Positions 36,359 through 48,016 of a stretch of 64,000 bases of DNA are shown one piece after another (the first letter of the stretch is position 1; the number at the start of each line of letters is the position of its first letter). The notes under the pieces were generated by a model. The model ran no database searches and was not told the DNA's origin. It worked only from the letters and a program-made list of their open reading frames with translations. Made by a program: the position numbers and the translations under genes. Source of the DNA: Peromyscus leucopus (taxonomy: Eukaryota; Chordata; Mammalia; Rodentia; Cricetidae); contig NC_051075.1 in NCBI RefSeq assembly GCF_004664715.2, positions 28,142,832 through 28,206,831 of the forward strand. Reading direction: 5' to 3'.

Positions 36359-37215
36359 CTTCCCCTTTTCTTTTTTTTTTTCTTTTCTTTTCTTTTTTTT
36401 TTGTTTTTTCGAGACAGGGTTTCTCTGTGTAGCTTTGTGCCTTTCCTGGAACTCACTTGGTAGCCCAGGCTGGCCTCGAACTCACAGAGATCTGCCTGGC
36501 TCTTCTTTTTTTTTTTTTTTTTCAAAAAGGAAGGTTTTAACTTTAGCTTAGTAAAATTACATATAACAAAACAATTATCAAGCAAGAATTACAGTTACAA
36601 TATGTAGTCTATTTATAATATCTAGTCTTTGCATTTGGCAAAATTAAAAAACATATCCTATCTGTCTTATATTTGTGAGTCTGTGAGTCTAAGCTTTCAT
36701 ATCTAACTTATCTTTTATCATAACTAAGGAAATTATAACTATCTAGTTTTCAACTACTTCAAAGACCTCAGAAGGATATAATATTACCTGAGAAATGGGA
36801 GATTGCAAGCAACTTTTGGGAGTCTTGCGAGAGTAGACAGAGACAACTGGCAGCCAAACAGTATCCAAAGTTCCTCTGTAAAGTTGGGGCATCTGTCCTC
36901 AGCCCACAGGCCTAGAGTCTCTCAGTCACTTCTCTCTGTGTCCTGTAGAATGTCTGGCAGTTTCCTCTGTAAAGCCAGAACCTGAAGGACCATTTTGCCA
37001 AGCAAAGTTCAGTGGTCACTTTTTCATGGGTCCTGCATGCCCAGTTGATACAATATATTGTCAAGCAGTCCAGGCAAGAACAGTTTCTTGCCCAAATGGC
37101 TATTTTTTGCCAAGAAAAAGATAAACTCCATATAGAGTGTCTTTGATGCCCATCCCCCTCTCTGAAGTAAATAGGTGCTGCCAGGAACAGACATTTCTCA
37201 TTGTCCATAAAGTCT
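36359..37215 (-). mobile_element. Internal region of a non-autonomous ERV2, interrupted by B1
   Basis: From 37215 leftward, the - strand matches the internal segment of the element at 60317-61019 in order and wording (AAACTGTTCTTGCCTGGACT; TTACAGAGGAAACTGCCAGA; the TTAAAACCTTCCTTTTT end before the purine tract). At the place where the other copy has a zinc-knuckle-like stretch, the cysteine positions here are changed and a stop is present. No open gag, pro, pol or env remains. The 5' LTR and leader are absent. Confidence 0.7.
36393..36505 (-). repeat. B1 SINE inserted in the ERV2 tail
   Basis: The reverse complement of B1 from GAGACAGGGTTTCTCTGTG to CAGAGATCTGCCTGGCTC, with a T-rich tail on the left (36371-36409) and a second T-run on the right (36506-36521). 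It is 5' truncated. It separates the purine tract from the rest of the ERV internal region. Confidence 0.9.
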
Positions 37216-37261
37216 AAATTTTTAAAACATTTTATTTTATTTATTTTTATTTTTTTTTATT

Positions 37262-38540
37262 TTTTTTAAAGGAAAACATTTAATTGGGATGGCTAACATT
37301 TTCAGAGGTTCATTCCATTATCATCACAATGCAATGCGGTGGCATGCAGGCAGACATGGTGCTGGAGCTGGAACTGAGAGTCCTTACATCTTGCACAGGC
37401 AACAGGAAGTGGTCTCAGAAACTGGTTGGTATCTGGGACATATAGGAGACTTCAAAGTCCACCTACACAGTGACATATTTCCTCCAACAAGACCATAACA
37501 ACTCCAACAAGGTCATACCTCTTAATAGTACCTCCCTTTGGGGTCCATTTTCTGGCCTCCAAATACTTGTAGCCACATCATAATTCAAAAATGCATTCAG
37601 GTCTCCTCCAAAAGTCCCCATAGTGTATAACAATCTCAAGCTTGTTTAAAAGTCTAAAGTTCAAAGTCTCTTTTATGCAATATCTTAATTGTAATACCCT
37701 GTAAAATCAAAATTTAAAAAACAGATTACATTCTTCAAACATACAGTGGCACAAGATTATGTTACTTTTACGCCCAGATCATGGGGACCCCCAAAAGACC
37801 ACCAGGGAGACCTAATCTGTATGTAAAAGCAAAGAGCCTTGATTATCTTCAAGCTCTGAGCTTGGTCTCTCTGTCTGCCTGATACAGTGGTGAGAGCAGA
37901 GAGCCCTGAGCCCAGGCAAAGTAGGGGTTTTTATCATAGCAGAGGTTGGGGTGTGGGGATTTCCAGGGTTCAGGACCCTGATTGGCTGACAATTGTCTGT
38001 AAAACAAAAACAGGTATGTGCTAGACTCAGGGACATCTGACCACCTTATCTCATGGTGGGAATGTTAGGTGGATCCTTGGGTGGTGTCAGTTTATGGTTT
38101 TTCCTGGATCTGGGTGGTGCCTGTCAGTAAGCCTGTCACAGAAGCTGTGTCTGGGCCCCTAAGCCTGTCATGGCAGCTGTGTGGTCAAGCTGTTTTGGGG
38201 CCCCTCCACAGTTAGCATACCAAAGAGTAGGGAAGAGAGCATAGTGAGGAAATACTTGACAAAAGCAATACCAAAAACCAGCTGGGCAAACTCTCAACTC
38301 TGCATCCCTAAGTCTGATGTCAAAATGTTCCTCATACCTCCCACTCCTTTCACTTTTGTTGAAGACAACATATTTTTTCTGTTGGGCTGGTTCCACTCCT
38401 TATCAGCAGCTCTCTTCAACAGGTATCTCACAACTCTGGTATGTCTAACATCTTGGGGTTCTCAAGGAAATCCAGGCTTAAACTTCACAGCTTCACACAA
38501 TGGCCTCTCTAGGCCATATGCTGTAGGTCTTTGAATTGTT
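37262..38540 (-). mobile_element. MaLR element: LTR plus internal sequence
   Basis: The left part (37262-37560) is a reverse MaLR LTR: 'TCATTCCATTATCATCACAA', GGTGGCATGCAGGCAGAC, 'CCTCCAACAAGACCATAAC'. Next comes MaLR internal sequence (37570-37745: 'CCAAAAGTCCCCATAGTGTA', CTTGTTTAAAAGTCTAAAG). After an interruption this continues to 38540 ('GGGCTGGTTCCACTCCTTAT', 'CATCTTGGGGTTCTCAAGG', CACAATGGCCTCTCTAGGCC). It is non-coding. Confidence 0.75.
37752..38204 (-). mobile_element. Candidate LTR inserted in the MaLR, class uncertain
   Basis: This stretch interrupts recognisable MaLR internal sequence. Read on the - strand it has promoter-like GATAAAAACCCC, a TCTCTGCTCTCACCACTG region, 'AATCAAGGCTCTTTGCT' and an end near TGGGGGTCCCCATGATCTGG, which resembles a class I LTR layout. 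Near its - strand start are two imperfect ~29-bp repeats (AAGCCTGTCA...GCTGTGT on the + strand). The exact ends are unsure; possible duplication TAAC/TAAT. Confidence 0.4.
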
Positions 38541-38682
38541 TGAAGATTTTCTACATAACTGAATTATATCTATTTATACCTAGAAAACTTAATATGACCA
38601 TGAGTTTGACTATCATAGTAGACTAATTATTAATCTGTATTTTAAATGATCTGTTACAACAGTGACAAACAGACAAACTAAC

Positions 38683-39068
38683 TGTGGTGATATATTGTAT
38701 ACCCCAATAAAGCTTGCCTGAGGATCAGAGGACAAAACCAGTGATTATTTTAAACAAAGAGGACAGGCAGTGGTAACATGCACCTTTAATCCTAGCATTC
38801 AGGAGGCAGAGATTCATCTGGATCTCTATGAGTTCAAGGCCACACTGGGAACAGAGCCAGTTGTGGTGGCACACAACTTTAATCCCAGCACTAGGAAGGA
38901 AGTAAGATGGCAGGGCACAGAAAGATATATAAGGAAGTCTCTCTCTTGAGGCTGAGGACTTCACAGAGGTAAGAATGTAGCTGGCTTGTACAGTTTCTCT
39001 GATCTTTCAGCGTTCACCCCAATATCTGGCTCTGGATTTTTTATTAATATTTACCAATTTGTGTTACA
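38683..39068 (+). mobile_element. Solo LTR (family A2) with internal B1-like sequence
   Basis: It starts TGTGGTGATATATTG and ends TTTGTGTTACA. Within it are CCAATAAAGCTTGCC, then a B1-like stretch (CACCTTTAATCCTAGC, GGAGGCAGAGATTC, GAGTTCAAGGCCACACTGG), then a second B1-head-like piece, then a TATA-like AGATATATAAGG and U5-like TTTCTCTGATCTTTCAGC. The order is shared with 48017-48396 and 53192-53703, so the B1 part belongs to the LTR family. Flanks CAAACTAAC/CAAACAAAC match at 8 of 9. Confidence 0.75.
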
Positions 39069-39093
39069 CAAACAAACAAACAAACAAACAAAA
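39069..39093. repeat. (CAAA)n
   Basis: About six CAAA units next to the LTR end, overlapping the possible target duplication. Confidence 0.9.
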
Positions 39094-39382
39094 AGCCCTA
39101 GAAACAATAACCAAAGACTACAGTGAGACCATAAAAATGAAATGCAGTCTTACAAAAGACAGTGGGAAATATACTGGTTACAAATTAACCTGACAATAAA
39201 CAAATGCATCAACAATAAAAGTAGTCTTGACAACAAAGGCCAAATACCTTTAAAATGATACATTTGCAACATAGACCTGTGTAGTCATTAAAAGTGTCAT
39301 TCAATATTCAAGGTGAAATAAACATATTTCTATTAAGTATAAGCTGGAGCTGGAACTGAGAGTCCTTACATCTTGCACAGGC
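39094..39382. other. Unassigned spacer ending in a 40-bp copied segment
   Basis: No repeat recognised up to 39342. The last 40 bp (39343-39382) are identical to 37361-37400, which lies in the MaLR LTR. Confidence 0.5.
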
Positions 39383-40793
39383 CCTAGAAAAGATCAAGCC
39401 TCCCAGGGACATCAAACAAACATAGCATGAAAAGCTACAATAAGACTAGGTATATAGCATCACATACTGGACTAGGCAACCCACTAGGAGGAAAAGGGTC
39501 CCATGAGTAGGCAAAAGAGTCAGCAACCACCCCTACTCCCACTGTCTGGAATCCCACAAGAACACCAAGATACTCAATCATAACATATGGGGAGGACTTA
39601 GGTCAGACCCCTATATGCTCCCTGATAGCTGCAAGCTCCCAAGACTTCAGGTCAATTGATTCTGTAGGCCATGTTCTCTTTGTGTCCCTGACACTTCTAG
39701 TAACACAGATCCTTCCTGACCCTCTTCCATAGAATTCTCCAAACACCACCAACTCTTTGGCTGTGAGACTTTGCATCTGCTTTCATCAGTTGCTGGATGA
39801 AGTCTCTCTGGTTTCTTTGATAATGGTTCTGCTAGACTTCAGTCCCAAAACACTCTATAGGCAGGACAATTTGCAGGTTGAAGGTTTTGTGCCTGGGTTA
39901 GTGTCCCAAACCCTCTACTTTAGGCCTTGCCTGGTTATAGACAATGGCCAGTTCAGGATCCATGTCCCCCATTAGTAGGAGTCCTTGCAACGTTAGTCTC
40001 ATAGATTCTATGGAGTTTCTATTGCACTAGGTTTCCACCTCAGCCACAAAATGCCTCACAATTCCATCCTGTTTCTAACCCTATCTACCCCCAGTCCACC
40101 TGCAAAATCTATTTTATTTCCCCTTTCCAGAGAGAGCCTTCCATCCTCCCATAAGTGTTCCTTGTTATTTAGCTTCTCTGGATCTATAGATCATAAGATG
40201 ATTATCTTTTACTTATAGCTAATATCCACTTGTAAGTGAGTACATACTATGTTTGTCTTTCTGGGTGTGAGTTACCTCACTCAGGATGAGTTTTTCAAGT
40301 TCCATCTATTTGAAAATGACATCATGAAAATTTCATGATGTCATTGTTTTTAACAGCTGAATAATACTACATTGTTTAAATGTATCACATTTTCTCTATC
40401 TATTCTTTGGTTGAGGGACATGTAGGTTGTTTCCAGTTTCTCGCTAATAAATCCACACCTATGGACACCTGATTTGTTATAAAGAAGACAGAAATATATA
40501 AAAGGAAAAAAAGCATCTTCAACAAATGGTGCTGGGCTAACTGGATGTCTGTATGTATAAGAATGCAAATCTATTACCCTGTACAAAACTCAATTCAAGT
40601 CTAAGTGTATCAAAGACCTCAATGTAAAACCAGACACATTGAACCTGATAGAAGAGAAAGTAGGAAATATCCTTATATGCAGTGGCACAAGAATCAATTT
40701 CCTGAACAGAACATCAATAGCATAGGCACTAAGATCAACAATTAATAAATGGGAGCTCATGTAACTGAATAGCTTCTGTATGACAAAGGACAC

Positions 40794-41139
40794 TGTGGTA
40801 GTTTGAAAGAAAATGGCCCCCAAAGCAAGTGGCACTATTAGGAGGTGTGGCTTTGATGGAGTGGGTGTGGCCTTATTGGAGGAAGTGTGATAATGTTGAG
40901 GCAGGCTTCCAGGTCTCATATATGCTCAAGCCACACCCTGTGTCTCAGACTACTTCCTGTTGCCTGCAAGTCAAGATGTAGACACCCAGCTACTTCTCCA
41001 GTACTATGTAAACTGCATGCCACAATGATGATAATGGACTAAACATATGAAAATGTAAGCCAACACAATTAAATGTTTTTCTTTCATAAGAGTTGCTGTG
41101 GTCAGGATGTCTCTTCACAGCAATAGAAGCCCTAAGACA
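40794..41139 (+). mobile_element. MaLR LTR (MT-like) nested in L1
   Basis: A 346-bp LTR starts TGTGGTAGTTTGAAAG and ends GAAGCCCTAAGACA, with 'GGAGGTGTGGCTTTGATGG', 'GATGATAATGGACTAAACA' and 'CAATTAAATGTTTTTC'. The L1 ORF2 sequence is continuous across it. Flanking GACAC (40789-40793) and AACAC (41140-41144) fit a 5-bp class III duplication with one change. Confidence 0.85.
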
Positions 41140-41358
41140 AACACCATCAAAAGAACAAAAAGGGAGACCACAGAATGGGAAAAGATTTTTACCAAGTCCA
41201 CATTTGACAGAGGGCTACTATCTAAAATACAAAAAGAACCCAAGAAAGTAGACATCAACAAACCACATAATCCAATTAAAAATGAGATACAGATCTAAAC
41301 AGAGAATTCTCAACAGAGGAAACTCAAATGGACAAAAATCAGTTAAAAAATGTTCAAC

Positions 41359-41932
41359 AGAGATGATGGGATGGCCAGACACCCTGATAGTTGTGCCATA
41401 AACCCCATCCAAGGACTGAGGAATCTGAATGCAGACATCCACGGCTGGGCCCCTGGTGGAGCACTGGGAGTCTTATTAGTGAGAAAGAGGAGGGTTTATA
41501 TGAGCGAGAATTGTTGAAGCCAAGGTTGGATAAAGTACAGGGACAAATAACCAAACGAATGGAAGCACATGAACTATGAAACAAAGGCTGAGGGGCCCCC
41601 AACTGGATCAGGCCCTCTGAATGGGTGAGACAGTCATTTGGCTTGATCTGTTTGCGAGGCAGCTGTGCATTGGTGCCGGGTCCTGGGCTCGTTGCATGTG
41701 TTGGCTGTTTGAATCCTGGGACTTATGCAGGGATGCTTGGCTCGGTCTGGGAGGGGGGGACTGGACCTGCCTGGACTGAGTCTACCAGGTTGATCCTGGT
41801 CCTCGGGGGAGACCTTGAACTGGAGGAGGTGGGAATGGCGGGTGGGCTGGGGGGAGGGGGAGGGGGGCGAGAGGGGGAGAACAGGGGAATCTGTGGCTAT
41901 TATGTGGAACTTAATGGTGTTGTAAAATAAAA
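41359..41932 (+). mobile_element. Young 5'-truncated L1 (3' UTR only) nested in older L1
   Basis: About 575 bp of L1 3' UTR with a G-rich stretch (41820-41880) and an A-rich tail. It is flanked by the 14-base duplication AAAAAATGTTCAAC (41345-41358, repeated within the run ending at 41945). It is nearly identical in long stretches to the 3' UTR of the full-length L1 at 49705-50300, so it belongs to the same late-active subfamily. Confidence 0.93.
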
Positions 41933-42261
41933 AAAAATGTTCAACATCCTTATCCATCAAGGAAATGCAAATCAAAATGACTCTGAGATTCTGTCTTGTA
42001 TCTGTCAGAATGGCTAAGATGAAAAAAAAATTAAATAAAAGTTCATGCTGTCAAGGATATGGAGCAAGGGGAACACTCCTCCATTGCTGATGGGAGTGCA
42101 AACATGTACAGCCATTTTGGAAATCAATATGGTAGTTTCTCAGAAAATTGGGAATTAAACTACCTCATGACCCAGCTATATAACTCCTGTGCATATACAC
42201 AAAGGATGATCCATCCTACCACAAGAACACTTGCTCACCCACATTCATAGCAGCTTTATTC

Positions 42262-42605
42262 TCACTCTTATAATAAAACTCCTTTGCAGCCATTAAGAAA
42301 AGTCTCCCCTTTTCTTTAAGGACCCATCATATGTAGATTTTTCATATATTGTACTATTTTTGTCTTATCCTCTCCTTCCCACTTTGAGGATCACAATGCT
42401 CTTGAGACCATTTTATTTAATGAACCATTGACAGGAAATTGTGTCATCTTTCCTTGCCGACTGACCACTGCTTCTGTTCATCTTTTATAGGTCCATCCTG
42501 GAACTACTATAAGATTATACAACATTATATTTATAAACATGCTTAAAGCTAAATCATCATATTTTAGCTCTTTGTTATAAAAAAGGAAGTAAATCTTTTT
42601 TCTTT
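42262..42605. other. Unassigned spacer
   Basis: No repeat or gene recognised. Confidence 0.35.
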
Positions 42606-43898
42606 CTCTTTTTTAATTATTAAGATATTTTCTGTTGATTTTTCATACCAACACAGATTCCTCTCTCATCCCTCCTCCCCACCCCCAGCCTTTTCCCCCA
42701 GCCCACCCATCATTCCCACTTCCTCCAAGGCAAGGCCTCCCATGAGGATCCACAGAGCCTGGTATATTCATTTGAGGCAGATCCAAGTTCCTCTCTCTGC
42801 ACCAAGGCTGTGTAAGGTATCCTACCATAGGCATTGGGCTCCAAAAATCTTGCTCAAGGATCATCCAGGGATGGATCCTGATCCTACTGCCAGGGTCCCC
42901 TTAAGCAGGTCAAGCTACACAACTGTCTTTCCTATGCAGAGAGCCTATGTCCAGTCCCATGGAGTCTCCCAAGCTATTTTTCCACAGTTCATGAGTTCCC
43001 ACTAGTTTGTTTTGGTTGCCTGTGTACATTTCCCCATCATTATTTTGATGTCCCTTGCTTGTAGAATCCCTCTTCTCTCTCTTCATCTGGACTCTTGGAG
43101 CTCATCAGCCTGGTGCTTGGCTGAGATCTCTGCATCTGCTTCCATCAGTTACTGGATGAAGGTTCTATGATGACAGTTAGGGTATTCACCAATGTGATTA
43201 CCAGAGTGGGCCTGTTCAGACACCATTGCTAGTAGTCTAAGCTGGGGTCATCCTTGGGGATTCCTGGGAACTTCCCTAGAATTCAGTGTCTCCCTATCCC
43301 TATGATATCTCCCTCTATCATAGTATCTCTTTCCTTGCTCTCTCACTCCATGCCTGTTTCACCTCAACCATCCTGTTCTCTTATGTTCTCATCCCCCACC
43401 ACCTACCCCCCATTGTCCCCCCTCACCCTGTTTGCTCATGAAGATCTCATCTATTTCCCCTTCCCAGGGCAATCCATGTGTCCCTCTTAGGGTTCTCCTT
43501 GTTAGCTAACTTCTCTGAATCTGTTGGTAGTAGTCTGGTTATTTTTCTTTGCTTTATATCTAGTATCTACTTATGAGTGAGTACATATCATGTCTGTCCT
43601 TGTGAGTCTGGGTTACCTCACTCAGGATAATATTTTCTAGTTTTATCCATTTGCTTGTAAATTTCATGATGTCATTGTTTTTTACTGCTGTGTAGTACTC
43701 CACTGTGTATATGTACCACAGTTTCTTTATCCATTCTTCAGTTGAAGGGCATCTAGGTTGTTTCCAGGTTCTGGCTATTACAAATAATGCTTCTATGAAC
43801 ATAGTTGAGTATGTGTCCTTGTGGTATAATTGAGCTTTCCTTGGATATATGCTGAAGAGTGGTATAGCTGGATCTTGAGGTAGATTGATTCCTAATTT
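42606..43898 (-). mobile_element. 5'-truncated L1 (3' UTR and ORF2 C-terminal end)
   Basis: The reverse L1 3' UTR (T-rich at 42606-42630, C-rich 42660-42715) runs into the reverse ORF2 end at about 43570. The - strand frame 43560-43802 reads MFIEALFVIARTWKQPRCP and ends ...MYSLISRY, the normal ORF2 C-terminus. The element stops at about 43898. No clear duplication. Confidence 0.85.
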
Positions 43899-43949
43899 TC
43901 TTACAATGTTTCATTTAGGGTAATTGATTCCTAGGGTAATAAAATGAGG

Positions 43950-44345
43950 CTTGTTTTGGTTTGGCTATGAGGCAGCCACCAAAAACTCACATGAGGAAGG
44001 CTTGATCCTGAAGATATTACCAGTTAATTTGTCTGCTAATTAGATATCATTGTTGGGTAATGGTAGCAAGTAGGAGGTAGGGTCTTTGTGGGAGAAGTAG
44101 ACAGCTAGAGGCATGCTTGTAGGGGGTGCACCTGGTCCATTACTCTCTGCTTCCTGACCATCACACAAAAAGCAGATCTGGTCCACTATACCCTTCGTAC
44201 CATGATTCTCATATGTCACACAGCCACAAGAATGGGACCAAGCTAGCCTTCACTGAAACCCTGAACGTATATATGAAAACTAACCTCTTCTTCTTTAAAC
44301 TGCTTCTCCCAAGTACTTGTCACTGTAATGGAATATCTGACACCA
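43950..44345 (+). mobile_element. Old MaLR-like LTR
   Basis: 'TTTGGCTATGAGGCAGCCAC', 'AACTCACATGAGGAAGGCTT', 'CTCTGCTTCCTGACCATC', 'CCACAAGAATGGGACCAAGC' and an end near AATGGAATATCTGACACC follow a rodent MaLR/MLT-like LTR order. Confidence 0.5.
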
Positions 44346-45650
44346 AATCATAATATTCAAAGCTAAAATATTCTTGTATGACTTTATTTCTTCTATATTT
44401 CACACAAAAAACAATCCTGAGGATGGGATAAGGGATCAATGGGTTGCCCATTTAATGATAGGTTGCTATGTCTTAACTAACATTTTCTTTAGTATTCCTA
44501 ATTCATTCTATTTTCTAATCTGTCCAGTATTACTAGAATTTTGTAATTGTAGAAATATGAGAAATAAATATTAAATATATGTAAAAAATGGAAACACTAA
44601 TGAGGAAAAATTCTAGATGTACTTTCAACCAGGAACTCACCCACCTTATTTTACTTAAAGCACAGAACACTCAATTTAAATGTAACTCTGCAAGTCCACA
44701 GCACAGAAAATAAGATATCTATATATATATATATCATTACAATTCCCAGTGGAGATAATGAGAGCATACAGACAGCTACAACTATCCACTGAGATAATGA
44801 GCTTATAAATACTGTACTCCTGTAGCTTCCAGGTGTAATGAGAAGCCACTGTTTTATGGTCATAATTCTGAAATCATTCTAGAAGCCAGAAGACAGTCAA
44901 TTCAGCAATGACCTAATAAAGAAAAGAAATAGATAACCATTTTGCATAACTTTGCCAAAATCAGCTCAAGAAGAAAAGCAAAAGTAGCAAAAAACCCAAC
45001 TGAAAATGTCCATTTGCAAACTAATAGCTATTCTTCTTGGAGAGCTACAAACGATGATGGTGTTGTTAAAGAAGCAGTGACCAGGGACATTCTATTACAG
45101 GCCTAAAGACCATCCCAATCACTCTGGGAAGAAAACTACAATCAAGGGCTTTCTGGGAAGAGCAGTGTATCCTTATTCTTTATTAAAGTAAAATCAGTGT
45201 TTGACACATTATCATTACATCACATCATAGATAGTAGCATTGATTTTCTGGAGCCAGAGGATATTTATATTCCTTAGCTATGTCCACTTTCCAGAAAATA
45301 TTAATTTTGTATTCACAAAAGCCATGGAGAAAGAAAGAGCTCTAGGCCCAGTTTGCGGTCAGGGTAAGGGATTAATTGCTATGTAAAACAAATTGGAAAG
45401 TGTTTTATAAACCTCTGCACAGCTCTGATACTTGAAATTAAATCCCCCAAAGGAAAATATCTCTGCAAGAGAAACACCATTATTCTAGTTTGGGGCAGAT
45501 GGGAATAAATAGGTTTCCCTGTATTTATGTACTAAATTGCAGAATTCATTTCTTTATTTTGAGTCTTTGCTATAATTATAAACATCATATTCTGAACGTC
45601 TTACAAAAGTATCCCTGCATTCTATCAGATCTCTTTTTTGTTAGTTAGTT
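44346..45650. other. Unique-looking DNA
   Basis: About 1.3 kb. A short AT run at 44718-44734. No gene or repeat recognised. Confidence 0.4.
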
Positions 45651-45654
45651 TGTT

Positions 45655-45798
45655 TTTAAGACAGGGTTTCTCTGTGTAACAGCCATTGCTGTCCTTGACC
45701 TTGCTTTATAGACCAAGTTAGCCTCAAACTCAAAGACATCCACTTGCCTCTATCTCTCAAGTGCTGAGACTAAATGCATGCACCATCACACCCCACTG
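45655..45798 (-). repeat. Old B1 SINE
   Basis: 'AAGACAGGGTTTCTCTGTGT' on the left and 'ATGCATGCACCATCACACCC' on the right give a complete but diverged reverse B1. Confidence 0.85.
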
Positions 45799-45799
45799 G

Positions 45800-47305
45800 G
45801 TTTTGTAACAACCTTCTCACTCCCTTTTCTTTATTATCCAGGTAAAGTGGTTTCTTACATATTTATTCAATATGTCATACCTCAAGGTCTTTTTGATGGC
45901 TTAGACCTTGGGTTAAAATACTTCACATTCACCCATTTAATCAGGAATTAAGAGAAGCTTGCATCTAATCAAAATTTTTGGAGGGGGATGACATACCTTT
46001 CTCCCTGCCCAGTCAGGCTGTTTACTGGCTCATGGGGCAGTGCCCATTTTGTTCTTGCAATGATAACAACATGAAAATGTATTTCCTTCTTGTTTCAGTT
46101 AATTTTTATCTTACCTTCATAAGCATAAGAAGCAGATGGAGAGGAAAGTTTCCTGTATTGTTTACAGCTACAATATGGATATCTCATTCAAGTCTGGAAT
46201 GGTGCAGATAAACATGGATGGAAAGAATAGAGACAGCCAAATAAATGGGCCAATTCATCAATAAATAGATAGCAAATTGATAAAGTTTATGTGGGCAATC
46301 ATAAAGACTTCGGAGGAAACTGAATTGGTTCCATGTTTACTTTATATTGGCAATATATTTGCATATATGCACACAGACTAGATACAAAGGTCTAAGCATT
46401 TAGTGTACTTGCCTTTACTAAGGAGTCATATTTCTAGGTTCTCTCACAAACCAACACATGTATATATTCTAATTCATGCACAAAGAGATCTGTATTTACT
46501 TCCATATCTATTTGTCTGATTTAACACAAACACAAATTTATTTTGATATGTCTAATTTCTGTGTAACTCCATTGATTCATTTTATCCTTCTACCTTTATT
46601 CAATTTTATCTTTTCTCTTACAAGAAAGAATCTGGATTTCATTTTCTGGAGAACTTGGTCAGGCTAATGTTTCCCTTGCACTGTAAACCTGTATCAGGGG
46701 AAAGAAGTGATTTGTCTTCTTTCAAATTGAGACAGTAGCTTTTAAAAGGACTGAAAGGAAAGCCAATATTTTACATAAATGTTCTACAGTAACATTGCTT
46801 GATGCTAACTTTATTCTTCTTGATTATTAGATTACATTTCTCTATGGAGCTGCATAGAATAATGGCAATTTTTGTACTTACATTTCACTTTTATGTTTCT
46901 GTAGCTCTCAATTTCTTATCTTTGCCATCAAATTCATTTCAGAGCAATTACTACTAAGAATTATGCCTGCTCCTGCTTAACATTTAAAGAATGAACACAA
47001 CAGGAACAGAGACTTATGAGAAAACATTTATAGCTTTAACACTTTGATCTCTGCACTTCCTCTGCTAATGTCCTTTCTTCAATTGTAATAGGGTAAATAC
47101 CTTAGCCAGAAAACAGAGTAAATATATTTTTTCATAGGTGAGAGCTGGTGAGACAAAAATACATGATAATGGTTTCTACATGCCGCCTTATCAGATGATA
47201 AAACAGCTCCCCATGAGCATGAGAGAGGCAAGAGCAGAGAGAAGGGGAGAGATAGGTGTGAAGAGAGAGGAGAGGGGAAAAGAAAGGAAGGGGGACTAAG
47301 GCTAG
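45800..47305. other. Unique-looking DNA
   Basis: About 1.5 kb without recognised repeats. A purine-rich stretch lies at 47220-47300. Confidence 0.4.
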
Positions 47306-47309
47306 ACTC

Positions 47310-47455
47310 CTTTTCTGATTGGAGAACCCACTCCTGTGACCACTAACCTTCCTCATGGTAATGACATTGATCCATGTATGAGAATTTTGCCTTTAATCAC
47401 CTCTTAAAGACCCTTCTTCATAATACAATTAAAACAGCAATTAAATTTCTGCATA
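47310..47455 (-). mobile_element. Possible MLT1/MST fragment
   Basis: 'GACATTGATCCATGTATGAG' and TTAATCACCTCTTAAAGACC resemble the reverse of the MLT1 block (GGTCTTTGGGAGGTGATTAG), like the remnant at 62842-62960. Confidence 0.5.
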
Positions 47456-48016
47456 GCATTCTATGCCTGCCCCTCCTCCAATACATATTTCTTCCTCGCA
47501 TACAAAATATATTCACTCCTTTTCAGTAGCTCCAGATTCAAATCAGCCCTGTACGAATTGTAGAGCCCCCAGTTCAGAGACAGATTTCAATTGGATATGG
47601 ATGTGATTCAAATAACAGTTTTCGCTGAGGCAAATTTCCTTCAGCTGTTAGTCTATAGATTTAAACAGGCTATTCCAAAATGCGGTGGTGAGCAGATGTA
47701 GATAACCATGTCTCTTCCAAGATGGGTCAACAGAAGAAAAGAACAAGGAAACAGGCCCCAAGTGAGTCTCAACCCAACTTAGAAAACCACACAAACCCTT
47801 AAAGATAGAAACTAATTACCACTTTTCAGACACCCAGAAAGGAAAGGGCTCTCCTTCAGCATCCCTACTCACTCCTGTGGCTTTGTTCCTGGGGTAATAA
47901 AGGTCTCCTGTTGGTGTTCTTAGTCTTATTAATAAAAGTTTATGAATGAATACTGACAGAAGCCTGAGGCTAATCTTACTACAGCTTAAAATAAAGACTC
48001 CCAAACAGGCAGGGGG
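47456..48016. other. Unassigned DNA
   Basis: No firm feature. 47925-48000 has a polyA-signal-like AATAAAGACTCCC but no linked gene. Confidence 0.3.

Larger units (their letters stand above)
39383..42261 (-). mobile_element. Second twin-primed L1, with two later insertions
   Basis: 39383-40442 is L1 3' UTR and the very end of ORF2 in - orientation. From about 40448 to 42261 the strand flips and L1 ORF2 C-terminal sequence runs forward, ending at 'ATTCATAGCAGCTTTATTC'. The - part begins in ORF2 at 'GAGAAACTGGAAACAACC', the next L1 position. The layout therefore equals a - strand element with inverted 5' part. The 3' end at 39383 lacks a T-run, so it is truncated. Insertions at 40794-41139 and 41359-41932 are later events. 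Confidence 0.8.
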
